Under the pieces are notes generated by a model. It worked only from the letters and a program-made list of their open reading frames with translations, was not told the DNA's origin and searched no databases. From Rhynchopus sp. YZ270_cl-10 (taxonomy: Eukaryota > Euglenozoa > Diplonemea > Diplonemida > Diplonemidae): 64,000 nucleotides of DNA. The stretch is taken from the NCBI GenBank assembly GCA_964035575.1, contig OZ037880.1:868001-932000 (forward strand), read 5' to 3'. Shown piece by piece: positions 55,236 through 64,000 of this stretch (positions within the stretch are counted from its first letter, which is position 1; the number at the start of each line of letters is the position of its first letter). The position numbers were made by a program, and so were the translations under genes.

Positions 55236-56800
55236 TTTTCCTTTTTAGAGTGTAGCTTAAAAGGAGAAATAGTTCCTCAGATGCGGTCGCCGATCCCTCT
55301 AAGAGGGTATCGAGTAATCAACGGAAAAAAAACATTCATGAAGATTTATTTTAGACAAGAAAAAAAGTATAAAAGCAGTCCACCACCTTTAACGCCACGC
55401 AGAATGTGTTATCAACACCCATTTAAAGGAGTGTAGAAACGCATGTTCTGTGTTGCGAAGGAAAAAATAGTAGAAAGGTTTTCCCTAACATTCACCTTCC
55501 CATATAATTTTTGTTTTAGCGTTCGTGATATTTTCTTAAAGCCCGCCCTTTGTGAAAAAGGAACCAGTGAAAACAAAGGTACGCGCAGATAACAATACCA
55601 CAAAAGAGTATTTCATTACAAAAAAAAAAGAGGACAACGGGTTGAAAGACGGATAGTTCAAGGTGGCTTTCCCCTTGTGTGTTTGTTAGCACGCAAGAGG
55701 CTGTCCGCTCGTTCCCCCCCCGTCTTCAGCCGGGGTTCTCTTTTTTTGAGGATTGCGCCCTCCCTTTCCCCCCAGATATTTTGCATGTTCACCCTTTCTT
55801 TGCATGTCATGTTAATGTTATTTTGTTGCCTGCTGTTTCCCCTTTTCCCCCCCGTGCCTAGATATTCCAGTCCACTCCCTCTGAATCAATTCGTTGCAAC
55901 GTAAAAACAAACACAACGCTGCCCTGTTATTGTCCTAGTTAGGTGTGTATGAAGCTTGTTGAAGGGGAACAAAGTATTACCCTATACGAGTCAAAGAAAT
56001 AATGAAGAGGGTTGTGTATAGAAGTCAGTCACACCCCAAAGTTTTTTTTCCCCTCTCGTTAATCAGGTCCTCTTTTGTTCCCCTCTCCAACGATTTAATT
56101 TTTTTTTTTTAAACCCTCCCTAGTGGAGGAGAACCCCTGCCCTGCTCTCTTGTCTGTACTTTTGAAAAGCAGGATTGTGGCTGCCTGCTTCGAGAGAGAC
56201 AGAAACTGAGCTTTGAAATGCCCGTTATTTATTGTTTCCCAAAACCTCTAGTAGATACCCCATGTTTGCCCCAAGCTAATAGGTCAATCCCCATGGATTA
56301 TTTGATGACAAGTGATTGTCACTGCAGAAAAAATAACAAAAAAAAAAAGCAAAAACAGCAAAACACACACATAATTGCGTGCGGGCATGAACCCGTATCC
56401 AGTTTATTTCTTTTAGTTCAGGGTCCTGTGCCTTAATTATTTTTACTTTTAAACAGCACAAAGAAAAAAAAGTGGCAATCACACAGGTTGTGACTGCACA
56501 GAGCAAAAAGTATGAGAAGAAGCAAAGAAAAAAAAGTGAAGCTCATCCTCAGGTGTCTACACTAATACAACCAAGTTTTCAGAAAAAAAAAGATGATGGA
56601 GTAAAAAAAGCAAGACTAAAAAAAAACATAAAAAAAAACACACACATACACGCTTCTAGAGAAAGCGCTCAAAAAAAGTCAATTCAACTTCATCAGTTTT
56701 GCACATCCCCCGTTCCCGCGCCCTCCCTCTTTCTCTTCTCTGCCCAATGTACACACCATTTAACAGACCTTTCACTCCACCCCTCAACCTACCAAGAAAG
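55236..56800. other. Spacer between SAM-domain gene and RPLP1
   Basis: A/T-rich with A and T runs and pyrimidine tracts; no gene seen. The last 100 bases are pyrimidine-rich and directly precede the RPLP1 start, as expected for a ribosomal-protein promoter or leader, but no defined motif is claimed. Confidence 0.5.
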
Positions 56801-57743
56801 ATGTCAGTGAGCAACGAAGAGCTGGCCTGCGTGTATGTGCTAAACACCATTTCCCCCCTGTTTTGATTTTATTATCCTCTTTTATTATCCTCACTTCGCT
56901 CAAAAAAAATACACCCTCCTTCTCCGTTCTGATTCCATTTTTGAGGCACGAAAGCACATTTCAGCAACATTTCTCTTCATTTTTTTTGTTAAGTTATGAT
57001 ATGCGCTCAAAATATGAGAGACATTCATTCATTCTAATTTGGCTGAGCATTTTTTTTTTTTTTTTAGAGGGTTTTATTCAGGCTCTCCGCTAGGATTTCC
57101 GATTTTGAAAATATTCTGTTGATGGTCCACGTTGGTGGGGTACATGCTTGCGCCGCAGGCGCACGGTACGCAACTTTTTTTTTTACCAACGCCCGATTTT
57201 GACTTTTTTGGGACGTTTGAGCACTCACCTCTCCATATCTTCTTCTCCTGAGCTTTTTTGACAGGTAGAACGGGTCTGAACCACTCAGCAGAACTTTTTT
57301 TTTTTTTCTTTTTTTCCCCATTTTCAAAAAGTTCTGTTGACAATCAACAGAACTTTAGTACCTAGCGGAGTGCCTGGTTTTATTTTACAATATTTTAGGT
57401 TCAGATTTTATTGTAAATTATCTTTTCACAACAATTATTTTACAGGTACGCAGCACTCATCTGCCACGATGAGGGTGTTGACGTGACTGCGGACAAGATC
57501 TCGACCATCGTCAAGGCCGCCTCCGTCAACGTCGAGGCCTTCTACCCGGGTCTCTTCGCGAGCTTCCTTGAGGCCAAGCCCCTGGGCGACCTGATCTCCA
57601 ACGTTGGCGGAGGTGGTGGTGACGCTGCACCTGCCGCTGCTGGCGACGCCCCGGCCGGAGGAGAGGCAAAGGAGGAGAAGAAGGCCGCCGCCGCCGCCCC
57701 GTCTGAGGAGGACGAGGACATGGGCTTCGGTCTCTTCGACTAA
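56801..57743 (+). CDS. RPLP1: 60S acidic ribosomal protein P1, two exons
   Basis: P1 forms heterodimers with P2 on P0 in the lateral stalk of the large ribosomal subunit and helps recruit translation GTPases. Exons 56801-56832 and 57446-57743 give 109 residues (human 114). The N-terminal helical dimerisation domain includes ELACVYAALICHDEG and KAASVNVEAFYPGLFA. A Gly/Ala hinge and Lys/Glu linker follow, and the C-terminus ends in EEDEDMGFGLFD, the conserved tail that binds elongation factors. AAxVNVExFxPGLFA is diagnostic of P1 over P2. The 613-bp intron has a GTATGT donor and TTTTACAG acceptor, and about half of it is a MITE. The intron falls right after the first ten codons. Intergenic distance to the next gene is only about 235 bp. 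Confidence 0.95.
57077..57377 (-). mobile_element. 302-bp MITE, copy 2, inside the RPLP1 intron
   Basis: Inverted copy of the element at 11818-12119, nearly identical along its length including the hairpin and the GTGCGCCTGCGGCGC core. Ends are TTCAGGCTCTCCGCTAGG and the complement of CCAGGCACTCCGCTAGG. The 5-mer TTTTA flanks both sides (57072-57076 and 57378-57382) and is the likely target duplication. It is spliced out with the intron. Confidence 0.85.
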
Positions 57744-57978
57744 GAACCCCCGTCTTCGTAACAAAAACAAAAAACAGGTGCTTTGAACTTCACGTCCCCT
57801 TTCTGGCAGGGTAAAAAAGAACAACTTCTCTTCCCTCCCTTGAGGATGTTAGCGGGACAATAAGGGTCAATCTAGTCAAAAAAAAAAAAGGATTTTGAAC
57901 TTTTTCTTCATCTTATTTCCTTCCTATCAAAACACATCAAAACATTTCAGAACGGGGGGGGTATATTTTTTCTTTTCA

Positions 57979-59448
57979 ATGAGAGAGGTCGCTGCGTTTG
58001 AGCTTTGCCATGAGAAGGCAATGCGGATTGGGGTGGGGAGGCTTGATAGGGCGGAGGTGTGTCGGATTATGCAGTACCTTGCGGGGGAGGGGGCTTTGGG
58101 GAGTAGGTTGTGGTGTTCAACTAAGGTGCGGATTGCCAAGCATTTGTATGAGGGCTTCGTGGTGGATGTAAGCGCAGTCTCATTCGTTAACCGCGTCTCG
58201 CTCGCCTCTGGCCAGGTCATCTCCATCCCCGGCGATAGCCTTGACATATACGATACCGTCATGTCTGAAGGAATCTCCGCAATGCCCCACACCCTCACCC
58301 ACATCACACCCGAATGGCTCACCTCAGTCCTAAAAGGTCCAAAATACCAACCCCAAGTACAAGATATACTAAAATTCTGCGTTCCGCTCCATACCCTGAC
58401 ATCCCCACTAAAGCAAAGGGTGAAGTACTTTGTTGAAGGGGAGTCCGTCTCTGCACCGAAAGGCAAGCCAAAGCTGCTGTTCATCAAACTCGCGCAGACG
58501 CGGATTGGCGCCTCTGCAGGGTCAGTGTCGCAGCAGAAGAGAGAGATCTATGCGTATGAGAAGATCCTGCATGACTTTACCTTGCAGGTTGCACCGATTT
58601 GCTTTCATGCTGCGTTCGAGCATAGCTCAGGGTTGGGGACCATAGTTCTGCAGGATCTGGGGATGTGGAGGAGGGCGCCTGATTCTGGAGTAAAATCTGA
58701 GGCAGATGCACGCTGCTTTGCAGCAACACTGGCTCGCCTGCATGAGCGCTTCTGGGACAAACAAGGAGAGCTCGAGAACCACTTTGTGGACCCAGACCGT
58801 GCATGTATGTTCGACCTCGAAGCCTCAGCTGACGGAGCAGAAGAAGCCTTCGAGACAACCCTCGCACTCCTGCAAGACACTTCCTTCACCCTCTCACGCA
58901 AGGTAATTAACCCCCAGATCTTCAGCAGTGCCCATTTCAAGGCGCAATGGACATCTCTCCACGACACTGCACTGAAGCAGCTTCACCAGGTCTTTGAAGA
59001 CCAGCCAAAGGTGCTGGCGCATTTGAATGTGATGCCGGATCACATTTTCTTTGGACCGAGTACACATGATCCTTGTTTGTTGATTGACTGGCGGAATGTG
59101 GGTGCTGCGCCTGTGGGATTTGACCTGGCGGCAGCGATGTGCGCTGTGTACTCTGATATTGATGACGTCAGCTTCGTCGATGCCTTCTTTGAGACGTACC
59201 ACAAAACCCTGCGGGAGGAAGGTGTGCTCGTGCCTTTGGAGGACGTCAAGCGCTATGCACGTGACTGTCTCGCCCCCCTCCTCCTCCTCTCCGTCTGCAA
59301 AGTCGAAGACGCAAACCTCCTCAAATCCCTCCAACGACGCGAAGGAGACGAAACCCTCTGGAGAACGGGTGTCTTCCGCCCCCTTCGCCTCGCCCTCAAA
59401 CTCACAGAGTATTTGGTACAGGAAGGCAGCCTCGAACTGCTTTTTTGA
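57979..59448 (+). CDS. Phosphotransferase-fold (APH/CHK-like) protein with altered catalytic loop
   Basis: An intronless gene of 489 residues from the ATG at 57979. The frame is open 28 codons further upstream, but that part is A/T-rich leader. The second half has the aminoglycoside-phosphotransferase/choline-kinase-like pattern. It contains an N-lobe strand with KPKLLFIKLA, then EIYAYEKILHDF, TIVLQDLG (hinge), CFAATLARLHERFW, a catalytic loop at residues 348-358 and LLIDWRNVG with Asp370. In active members the loop reads HGDxxxxN. Here it is H348-L-N350 with His355 in place of the metal-binding Asn, so the catalytic Asp is Asn. The DFG-equivalent Asp is kept. It may be a pseudokinase-like protein or use changed chemistry. 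The first 150 residues match no domain I know. It is in tandem with RPLP1. Confidence 0.75.
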   Translation: MREVAAFELCHEKAMRIGVGRLDRAEVCRIMQYLAGEGALGSRLWCSTKVRIAKHLYEGFVVDVSAVSFVNRVSLASGQVISIPGDSLDIYDTVMSEGISAMPHTLTHITPEWLTSVLKGPKYQPQVQDILKFCVPLHTLTSPLKQRVKYFVEGESVSAPKGKPKLLFIKLAQTRIGASAGSVSQQKREIYAYEKILHDFTLQVAPICFHAAFEHSSGLGTIVLQDLGMWRRAPDSGVKSEADARCFAATLARLHERFWDKQGELENHFVDPDRACMFDLEASADGAEEAFETTLALLQDTSFTLSRKVINPQIFSSAHFKAQWTSLHDTALKQLHQVFEDQPKVLAHLNVMPDHIFFGPSTHDPCLLIDWRNVGAAPVGFDLAAAMCAVYSDIDDVSFVDAFFETYHKTLREEGVLVPLEDVKRYARDCLAPLLLLSVCKVEDANLLKSLQRREGDETLWRTGVFRPLRLALKLTEYLVQEGSLELLF

Positions 59449-59542
59449 GGCATGCAGAGAAATAGAGAGGGAAAAGGAGAGGAAATTTTTGTGCCGTTTT
59501 TGTGTTCCCACAAAAAAAAGCACGTAAACCAAACGGGATAAA

Positions 59543-60142
59543 CCAGGGTCCTAGGTATAGGGAACGGAAAAGGTGCGGCACCTTTTCCGTTAAATTCGGA
59601 TTTTTTTTTTTTTTTTTGGGGGGATTTTTTGTGGGTCCCCCCAAAGAAAAAAATCCCAGTAACGGGGGTCTCTCCTACACTCAGCTCACAACAGAATTTT
59701 TTGCTACCCAAAATCTCAATTTCCCATACAAAAATGCTCGCATTCAGAAGGAAAGCGCTCGCGAAACCCGAGGGGGCTCAAGGGCACACCGTGGGAGAAC
59801 TCGACTCAAGTGGTCAAACGCCGAAGGAAAAGGAAGCATGCAGCGAAGCGAAAGCAAAAAAGTAGCGTACCGTGCGCCTGCGGCGCAAGATTGCAACCCA
59901 TTCGCCACGAACCTTTGGGTGCCATGAGCGTCGTTTCTTTTTGTAAATGTACTGAGGTTACTGATAAGCGCACGATTCTTTCGTGCCACCCATTCTTGGA
60001 TGGGTAGCATCGTTGTCGTTGGAGTAATCATTTTTTGAGGCTGTTGTGGGGTGGTACATTTTCCGCGCGCAGCGCGGAAATTTTTTTTTTTTTGCAGCAC
60101 CTTTTCCGTTTCCGTTTTTTTTATTTGGACCTAGAACCCTGG
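59543..60142. mobile_element. 600-bp MITE with ATAAA target duplication
   Basis: Ends are inverted: CCAGGGTCCTAGGT on the left and the complement of CCAGGGTTCTAGGT on the right. ATAAA flanks both sides (59538-59542 and 60143-60147). A subterminal palindrome, AACGGAAAAGGTGC and its complement around one G, lies at 59562-59590, and half of it reappears near the right end at about 60096-60110. The interior carries the same GTGCGCCTGCGGCGC core (59867-59886) as the 302-bp MITE and a CGCGCGCAGCGCGG hairpin. No protein is encoded. Confidence 0.85.
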
Positions 60143-60299
60143 ATAAACCCCGATTTTTTTTTTGTTTCCTACACACAGCCTTAGTTTGTCACCCAGTCAA
60201 TCCTTGCCTTTTCTCCCTCTTTAATATTTTACCGGGATTTTTTCTCTGCAAAACCACATTTTCCCATTAGGCACCGTACACTAGGATACAAAACATAAA

Positions 60300-62964
60300 A
60301 TGTCGTTTAATTTTATGAAGTCGTTGAAGACGGCGCGAACGAGGGTGCAGAAGCACATGGAGGGCGAACCTGTGCAGCGATATGCGAAGTTGTGGGTGCA
60401 GCTGCAGGCTACGGTGGTGAAGATCAAGGCAGGGAAACGGACGCCGTCACACAAGCTGCTTGCAGAGGTGAAGCAGTACCTGAAGACGATGCTGAGTCTT
60501 CTGGTGGAGGAGATGAAGGAGGTGCAGGAGCGAACCACGTCACGATCTCCACGAGCGGACGGCTCCGACGGTGCAGCACCACCCGTGTTCGAACACATGA
60601 TGAAGAACCGTGTGATCTCGATGCTCTGCGCGTACGCGAAGGAGCCCCTAGTGGATCTCATCTTCCTGCACCACCTCACAGACATCGTCCTCTTTTCGCC
60701 ACTCCTCCGCCACTACAAAGCAGCAACCCAACCCATAATAGACGTGCTCCAGTTCACAGAGCAAAGAGTCAAACCGTGGGAGCTTAAAAAGGGTGTTCAG
60801 GATATGCACGCAAGGTGTCTGTCGCATGGTTTTATCCAGCTTGTGTATAGCATAGCGTTCCAGTTGTGTAGTGCGCAGAGTGCACCGGAGTGTGTTGACT
60901 TTTTCTTTGTTGGGAGTGAGTTCCGTTTTAATGAGAAGGAGGAGCAGTTGAAGGGGCGTGGTGTGGTGTTTCTTTTGCTTGACTTTACGCTGCCATATCT
61001 GAAGCGGCGAGAGGAGGTGGTTGCTGCGCAGGAGATCGACTTTGTGAACGACTTTGCGGAGCACGACCGGACGTACCAGATCTACACTTCAGAGGTCGCG
61101 TTGGACGCACTCATATGCCTCCTCCGCCTGCAGAACACACACGTCTGCGAATACCTCACGTCACGTGCCTCTATGATGGCAGAGCTCGCCTGCCTCAGCC
61201 TCGCAACACTCTGCCGTGTCTTCACCTCCGACGACGAAGATGAATGGGTCACCAAAGAGACAATGCTAGAACAGCTGGTGCGTCGTCTGCGTTTGCTCGA
61301 GGCGGTCGCTTTGAACCAAAGCGCCGCGCTGTTGAGTGCGTTTCATAAGTCGTACGACACGCGTGTGTTGCAGGGGGTTTTCAAGGAGTTGTTGTTGGGT
61401 GCGGCGAAGCAAGGGGAGAACACGTCGTTTTCGAACCCTTGCAAGTGGCATGGCAAACAGGGTGTGATGGAGTTGATATGCTACTTCCTGCAAAACCTTG
61501 ATATCTTCCCGTTCTGCGACCAGCTATGTGATCTGCTGCTTGGGGTGGACGGGGAGACGGAGATCCTTGAGGGTCTGCTTGACTGCGTGGCGTCGGAGGA
61601 CTGTGAGATGGTGCCTGCAGCGTTGAACGTTGTTCTGCTGCTCTTCAGGCGTCGCCCGCACTTGGCGGCAGATGTCTTGCTTGGGCCCACGTTGGCCGCT
61701 CTCGAAGTGAATGACAGCGACCTGCCTCACATAAACAGCCTCGTGACCAACATCGATGGACTCTTCAACAAAGCACTCTTCACATACGTCCTCAACAAGG
61801 ACACAAAGACAACAGAAGACCAGCACATCAACCATATTATGCTGCAGGCAGCAGTGACGCGTGAAAAGGGGAACGCACAGCTCTGTGCGCTGCAGTGGCA
61901 CGCACCAGAGGGTGCAGCTGCACGAAGTCCCGAGAATTCATTGCTTGCGTCAATCAGCGCAAAGTTTGCGACAATTTTTGATCAGTCAATGGAAGAGACC
62001 TTGGTATGTTAGGAAAATGATTGGGATAGGCTGTTATCTTTGTACTTTCTAGCGTAAAATCAATGCAAATAGTGGTTCAAATTTAGTTTTTTTTCCAACG
62101 CGCTTTATTATGAACATATCAACAGGTTTTGCTGGATCTGGTCACAACCTTGGTGCACCTAAACTGCAGAAAGTTACTGTGGTTTTTCTTTGTCTACAGC
62201 AGTGACTCGTACGTCTGCCTCAGTCCGGTATGTTTTTTTTTGCCGTGTATTTTTTCTTCTTCTTTTTGTTTCTGTTTTCGTGAGATTTCAGCCCCTATTT
62301 GAAGGGTCCACCGGTGAGTTTGGTGAGATGTTTGCCCTTCCAACCCCTCTTTGTTATATTACCTATTCTTTGAGAAGACGCCGAACTGCAACCTTAAACC
62401 CAAACAGGCACTCAACTCTTTGTCCACTGTCGTAGAAGGCATCAAGGAGGAGCACAGCGAGGAAGCCTTCAAGCAGAAGCTTCAAGACGTGCGAAAAAGC
62501 GTCGGCATTGTGAAGGGGCAACTTGCACAGGAGATGCCTCAAACAGATGAGGTTTTGGTATGGAATAAAAAAATACTGTTCTGGCCCACTAATTCCCCTT
62601 TTAAAGAAGATGCCCATACATCCATCCAACTTTTCTTTTTCGAGGCGTTGTCAACCTCCATCTCTACAAAATAAAAACTTAATTTGTAACCACCCCAGAA
62701 AACGAGGAAATTCTCTCTGATATCTTTGACTAGACAGAGACTTCGTATCATCTTACCAACTCTCTTATTTGACCCTTAATTTTTTTTGTTTTTTTTTTCC
62801 AGATGCTGGAAGCTGCCCTGACCTTGGAGGAGTGGAGGCGGGAAGTGAAGGCGGCCCTTGAGGTGTGCATGGAGTCTTCAGCAGTCGATCTGATTATGGC
62901 AACGGAGGATTTGAAGAAAACTGCACGGGAGATGGATGCTATGGCAGTAGACCCCTCCAGTTGA
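60300..62964 (+). CDS. FHIP/FAM160 (RAI16-like) family protein, multi-exon
   Basis: FHIP proteins join FTS and Hook in the FHF complex, which links early endosomal vesicles to dynein. Exon 1 (60300-62003) encodes 568 residues of helical-repeat sequence. Features resembling the family are DFFFVGSEFRFNEKEE, VVFLLLDFTLPYLKRREEVV, SEVALDALICLLRLQ and MELICYFLQNLDIFPFCDQL. Exons 62126-62227, 62408-62557 and 62803-62964 extend the frame to a TGA, giving about 705 residues. Introns are 122, 180 and 245 bp with GTATGT or GTATGG donors. The exon 3 start may instead be 62375. A tempting mini-exon at 62292 does not keep the frame. The C-terminal 100 residues are charged and helical, probably coiled coil. 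Family assignment is by pattern, not alignment; another HEAT-like family is possible. Confidence 0.65.
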
Positions 62965-63748
62965 TGCCGATCCTGAAGGGGAAGGGTGGTGGTGATCAGG
63001 CTGGCATACGACCCATCCATACGACCCAATCAGATAGTGATAGACGTGAGTTTCTTCGTGTTTGCTATCACGGAATAGGGCATAGGGAAGGGAGCAGACG
63101 GAGGGAAGGTCCAGAAGCAAAACCCATGTGCGCGTGAATTGAACGGGGGGTGAGTTGGAGTGGTTTTAACCTCTCACAGCCTTCCGCACGCAGGTCAACG
63201 TTATTATTATTTTTGTCTGTTTTTTTTTTGGTTGTGTATTGGGGAGGGTGGTGGGTGGTGCATTTTTTTTTTGGCCGGCAGTGCGAAAGTACAATACCCG
63301 GACATACTTTTTCTTTCATATTTTTTATTCTAGCAGTCTTTCCATTAGATGCGCATTAAGGTGAAAATGCCGTCTACAACAACAAAAAACCCAAAAAACA
63401 AAACAAAAAAAGCTGTCCGTTCATACGACAAAAGAGAAATTGTGTGCCGTTTTGCGAACCGCGAAAGTTCTTTAGACGTGTGTTCCTCTCAGATTCGTAG
63501 AACAAAAGAAAATAACGAAGAACAGGAAGGGGGTAGGACCAGAGTTCCCAATTGTCTCATTCTCTGCCACACACTTTTTCTTTAAGGCAAACCTGTGTTG
63601 TACACACAGATTTCTGTGTTTCGCGAAACGTCAAAAATAAAACGTCCTCCGCCCTCCCATTTCTTCTACGACGCTAACCTCCTTTATGGTTTTCCCCTTC
63701 TTCAATTTTTTTTCCAGGTCCGAAGCGAACGTTTTAAAAAAAAACAAA
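62965..63748. other. Spacer upstream of the exchanger gene
   Basis: No gene seen. A pyrimidine tract ending in TTTTTTTTCCAG at about 63707-63718, just before the next start codon, looks like a splice acceptor, so the exchanger gene may have a 5' leader intron. Confidence 0.45.
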
Positions 63749-64000
63749 ATGAGCGGAAGTGGTAGCAACGAAACAGAGGAGATGGAGGAGGCTGTGCAGA
63801 AATCCGTTCTTCTTGTTGTCTGCATTATTGTTATTTTATCGAACATTTCACGGCGACTGCTTGCAAAGTACAATGTAGTCTACGCGTCAGAATCGTTCGT
63901 TACCATTATGATTGGGTTTTTTGTTGGCTGTGTGATGTACTACACTGCGGAACAAGAGTTTGTGGATGACATTAAATTCGACGAACGCACTTTCACGAAC
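63749..64000 (+). CDS. Na+/H+ exchanger (SLC9/CPA1 type), N-terminal part
   Basis: The first 84 codons of a gene cut by the window end. After a short acidic N-terminus (MSGSGSNETEEMEE) come two hydrophobic helices: VLLVVCIIVILSNISRRLL and FVTIMIGFFVGCVMYY. The pairing of R-R-L-L before a ...ES.V.I.IGF.VG helix, and then FDERTFTN near the position where family members read FDPxxFF, is typical of plasma-membrane or organellar Na+/H+ antiporters of the SLC9 family, which exchange protons for sodium or potassium. The start is the first ATG after a probable acceptor site. No intron is seen in the visible part. Subfamily cannot be told. Confidence 0.75.
   Translation, partial: MSGSGSNETEEMEEAVQKSVLLVVCIIVILSNISRRLLAKYNVVYASESFVTIMIGFFVGCVMYYTAEQEFVDDIKFDERTFTN

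Noticed and set aside
59560-59592. Intrinsic transcription terminator
   Set aside because: The strong palindrome followed by T runs looks like one, but it belongs to the MITE terminus, and bacterial-type terminators are not expected here.
62292-62313. Mini-exon in the FHIP-like gene
   Set aside because: It has acceptor and donor dinucleotides, but including its 22 bases shifts the frame and stops translation in the next exon; skipping it keeps one frame to the end.
1-64000. Bacterial or viral contamination of the whole window
   Set aside because: Spliced eukaryotic genes (Rpt2, P1) and shared MITEs link the left and right parts; only 48.2-50.4 kb could be foreign.

Overview
The window is nuclear DNA of a unicellular eukaryote (protist) whose lineage I cannot fix. 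The evidence is spliced housekeeping genes with GT-AG introns, most with a GTATGT donor: the 26S proteasome ATPase Rpt2, ribosomal stalk protein P1, and the start of a Na+/H+ exchanger. Gene-free DNA is full of A/T and C/G homopolymers and small inverted-repeat elements. Codon-structured genes stand out because they are GC-richer than the spacers.

Left part (1-18.3 kb): gene-poor. It holds an ankyrin-repeat gene (minus strand) and a gene for a probably myristoylated protein of unknown function (minus strand). Between them lie several non-autonomous DNA elements: a TA-flanked MITE at 7.3 kb, a 302-bp MITE at 11.8 kb, a 1.16-kb inverted-repeat element packed with CTCTCACAGG-type tandem repeats at 12.8-14.0 kb, and a 1,056-bp element with a 9-bp target duplication at 15.7 kb. 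Small dispersed stem-loop sequences also recur here.

Middle left (18.3-28.6 kb): a large cysteine-rich surface protein with a Thr/Pro/Ala/Asp stalk and one membrane anchor; a three-exon Rpt2 gene; a putative membrane protein. Two Tc1/mariner-type relics follow. One is a 615-bp element inserted at a TA inside a repeat whose empty paralogue sits at 13.1 kb.

Centre (28.6-47.8 kb): a macrosatellite. Five copies of a unit of about 3 kb lie head to tail. Each has about 1.73 kb of apparently identical complex sequence followed by an array of 14-bp repeats. Unit lengths differ by exact multiples of 14 bp, and the last array expands to about 4.2 kb.

Right part (47.8-64 kb): a broken virus-like fragment (tail-fibre-like and HNH-like pieces) and a 5'-truncated ankyrin fragment come first. 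They are followed by a run of plus-strand genes: a five-exon SAM-domain protein with a caspase-like C-terminal domain, RPLP1 (its intron carries a second copy of the 302-bp MITE), a phosphotransferase-fold protein with substituted catalytic residues, an FHIP/FAM160-like protein, and a truncated SLC9-type exchanger. A 600-bp MITE with a 5-bp target duplication separates the phosphotransferase-like and FHIP-like genes. All calls come from reading the sequence; no database was searched.
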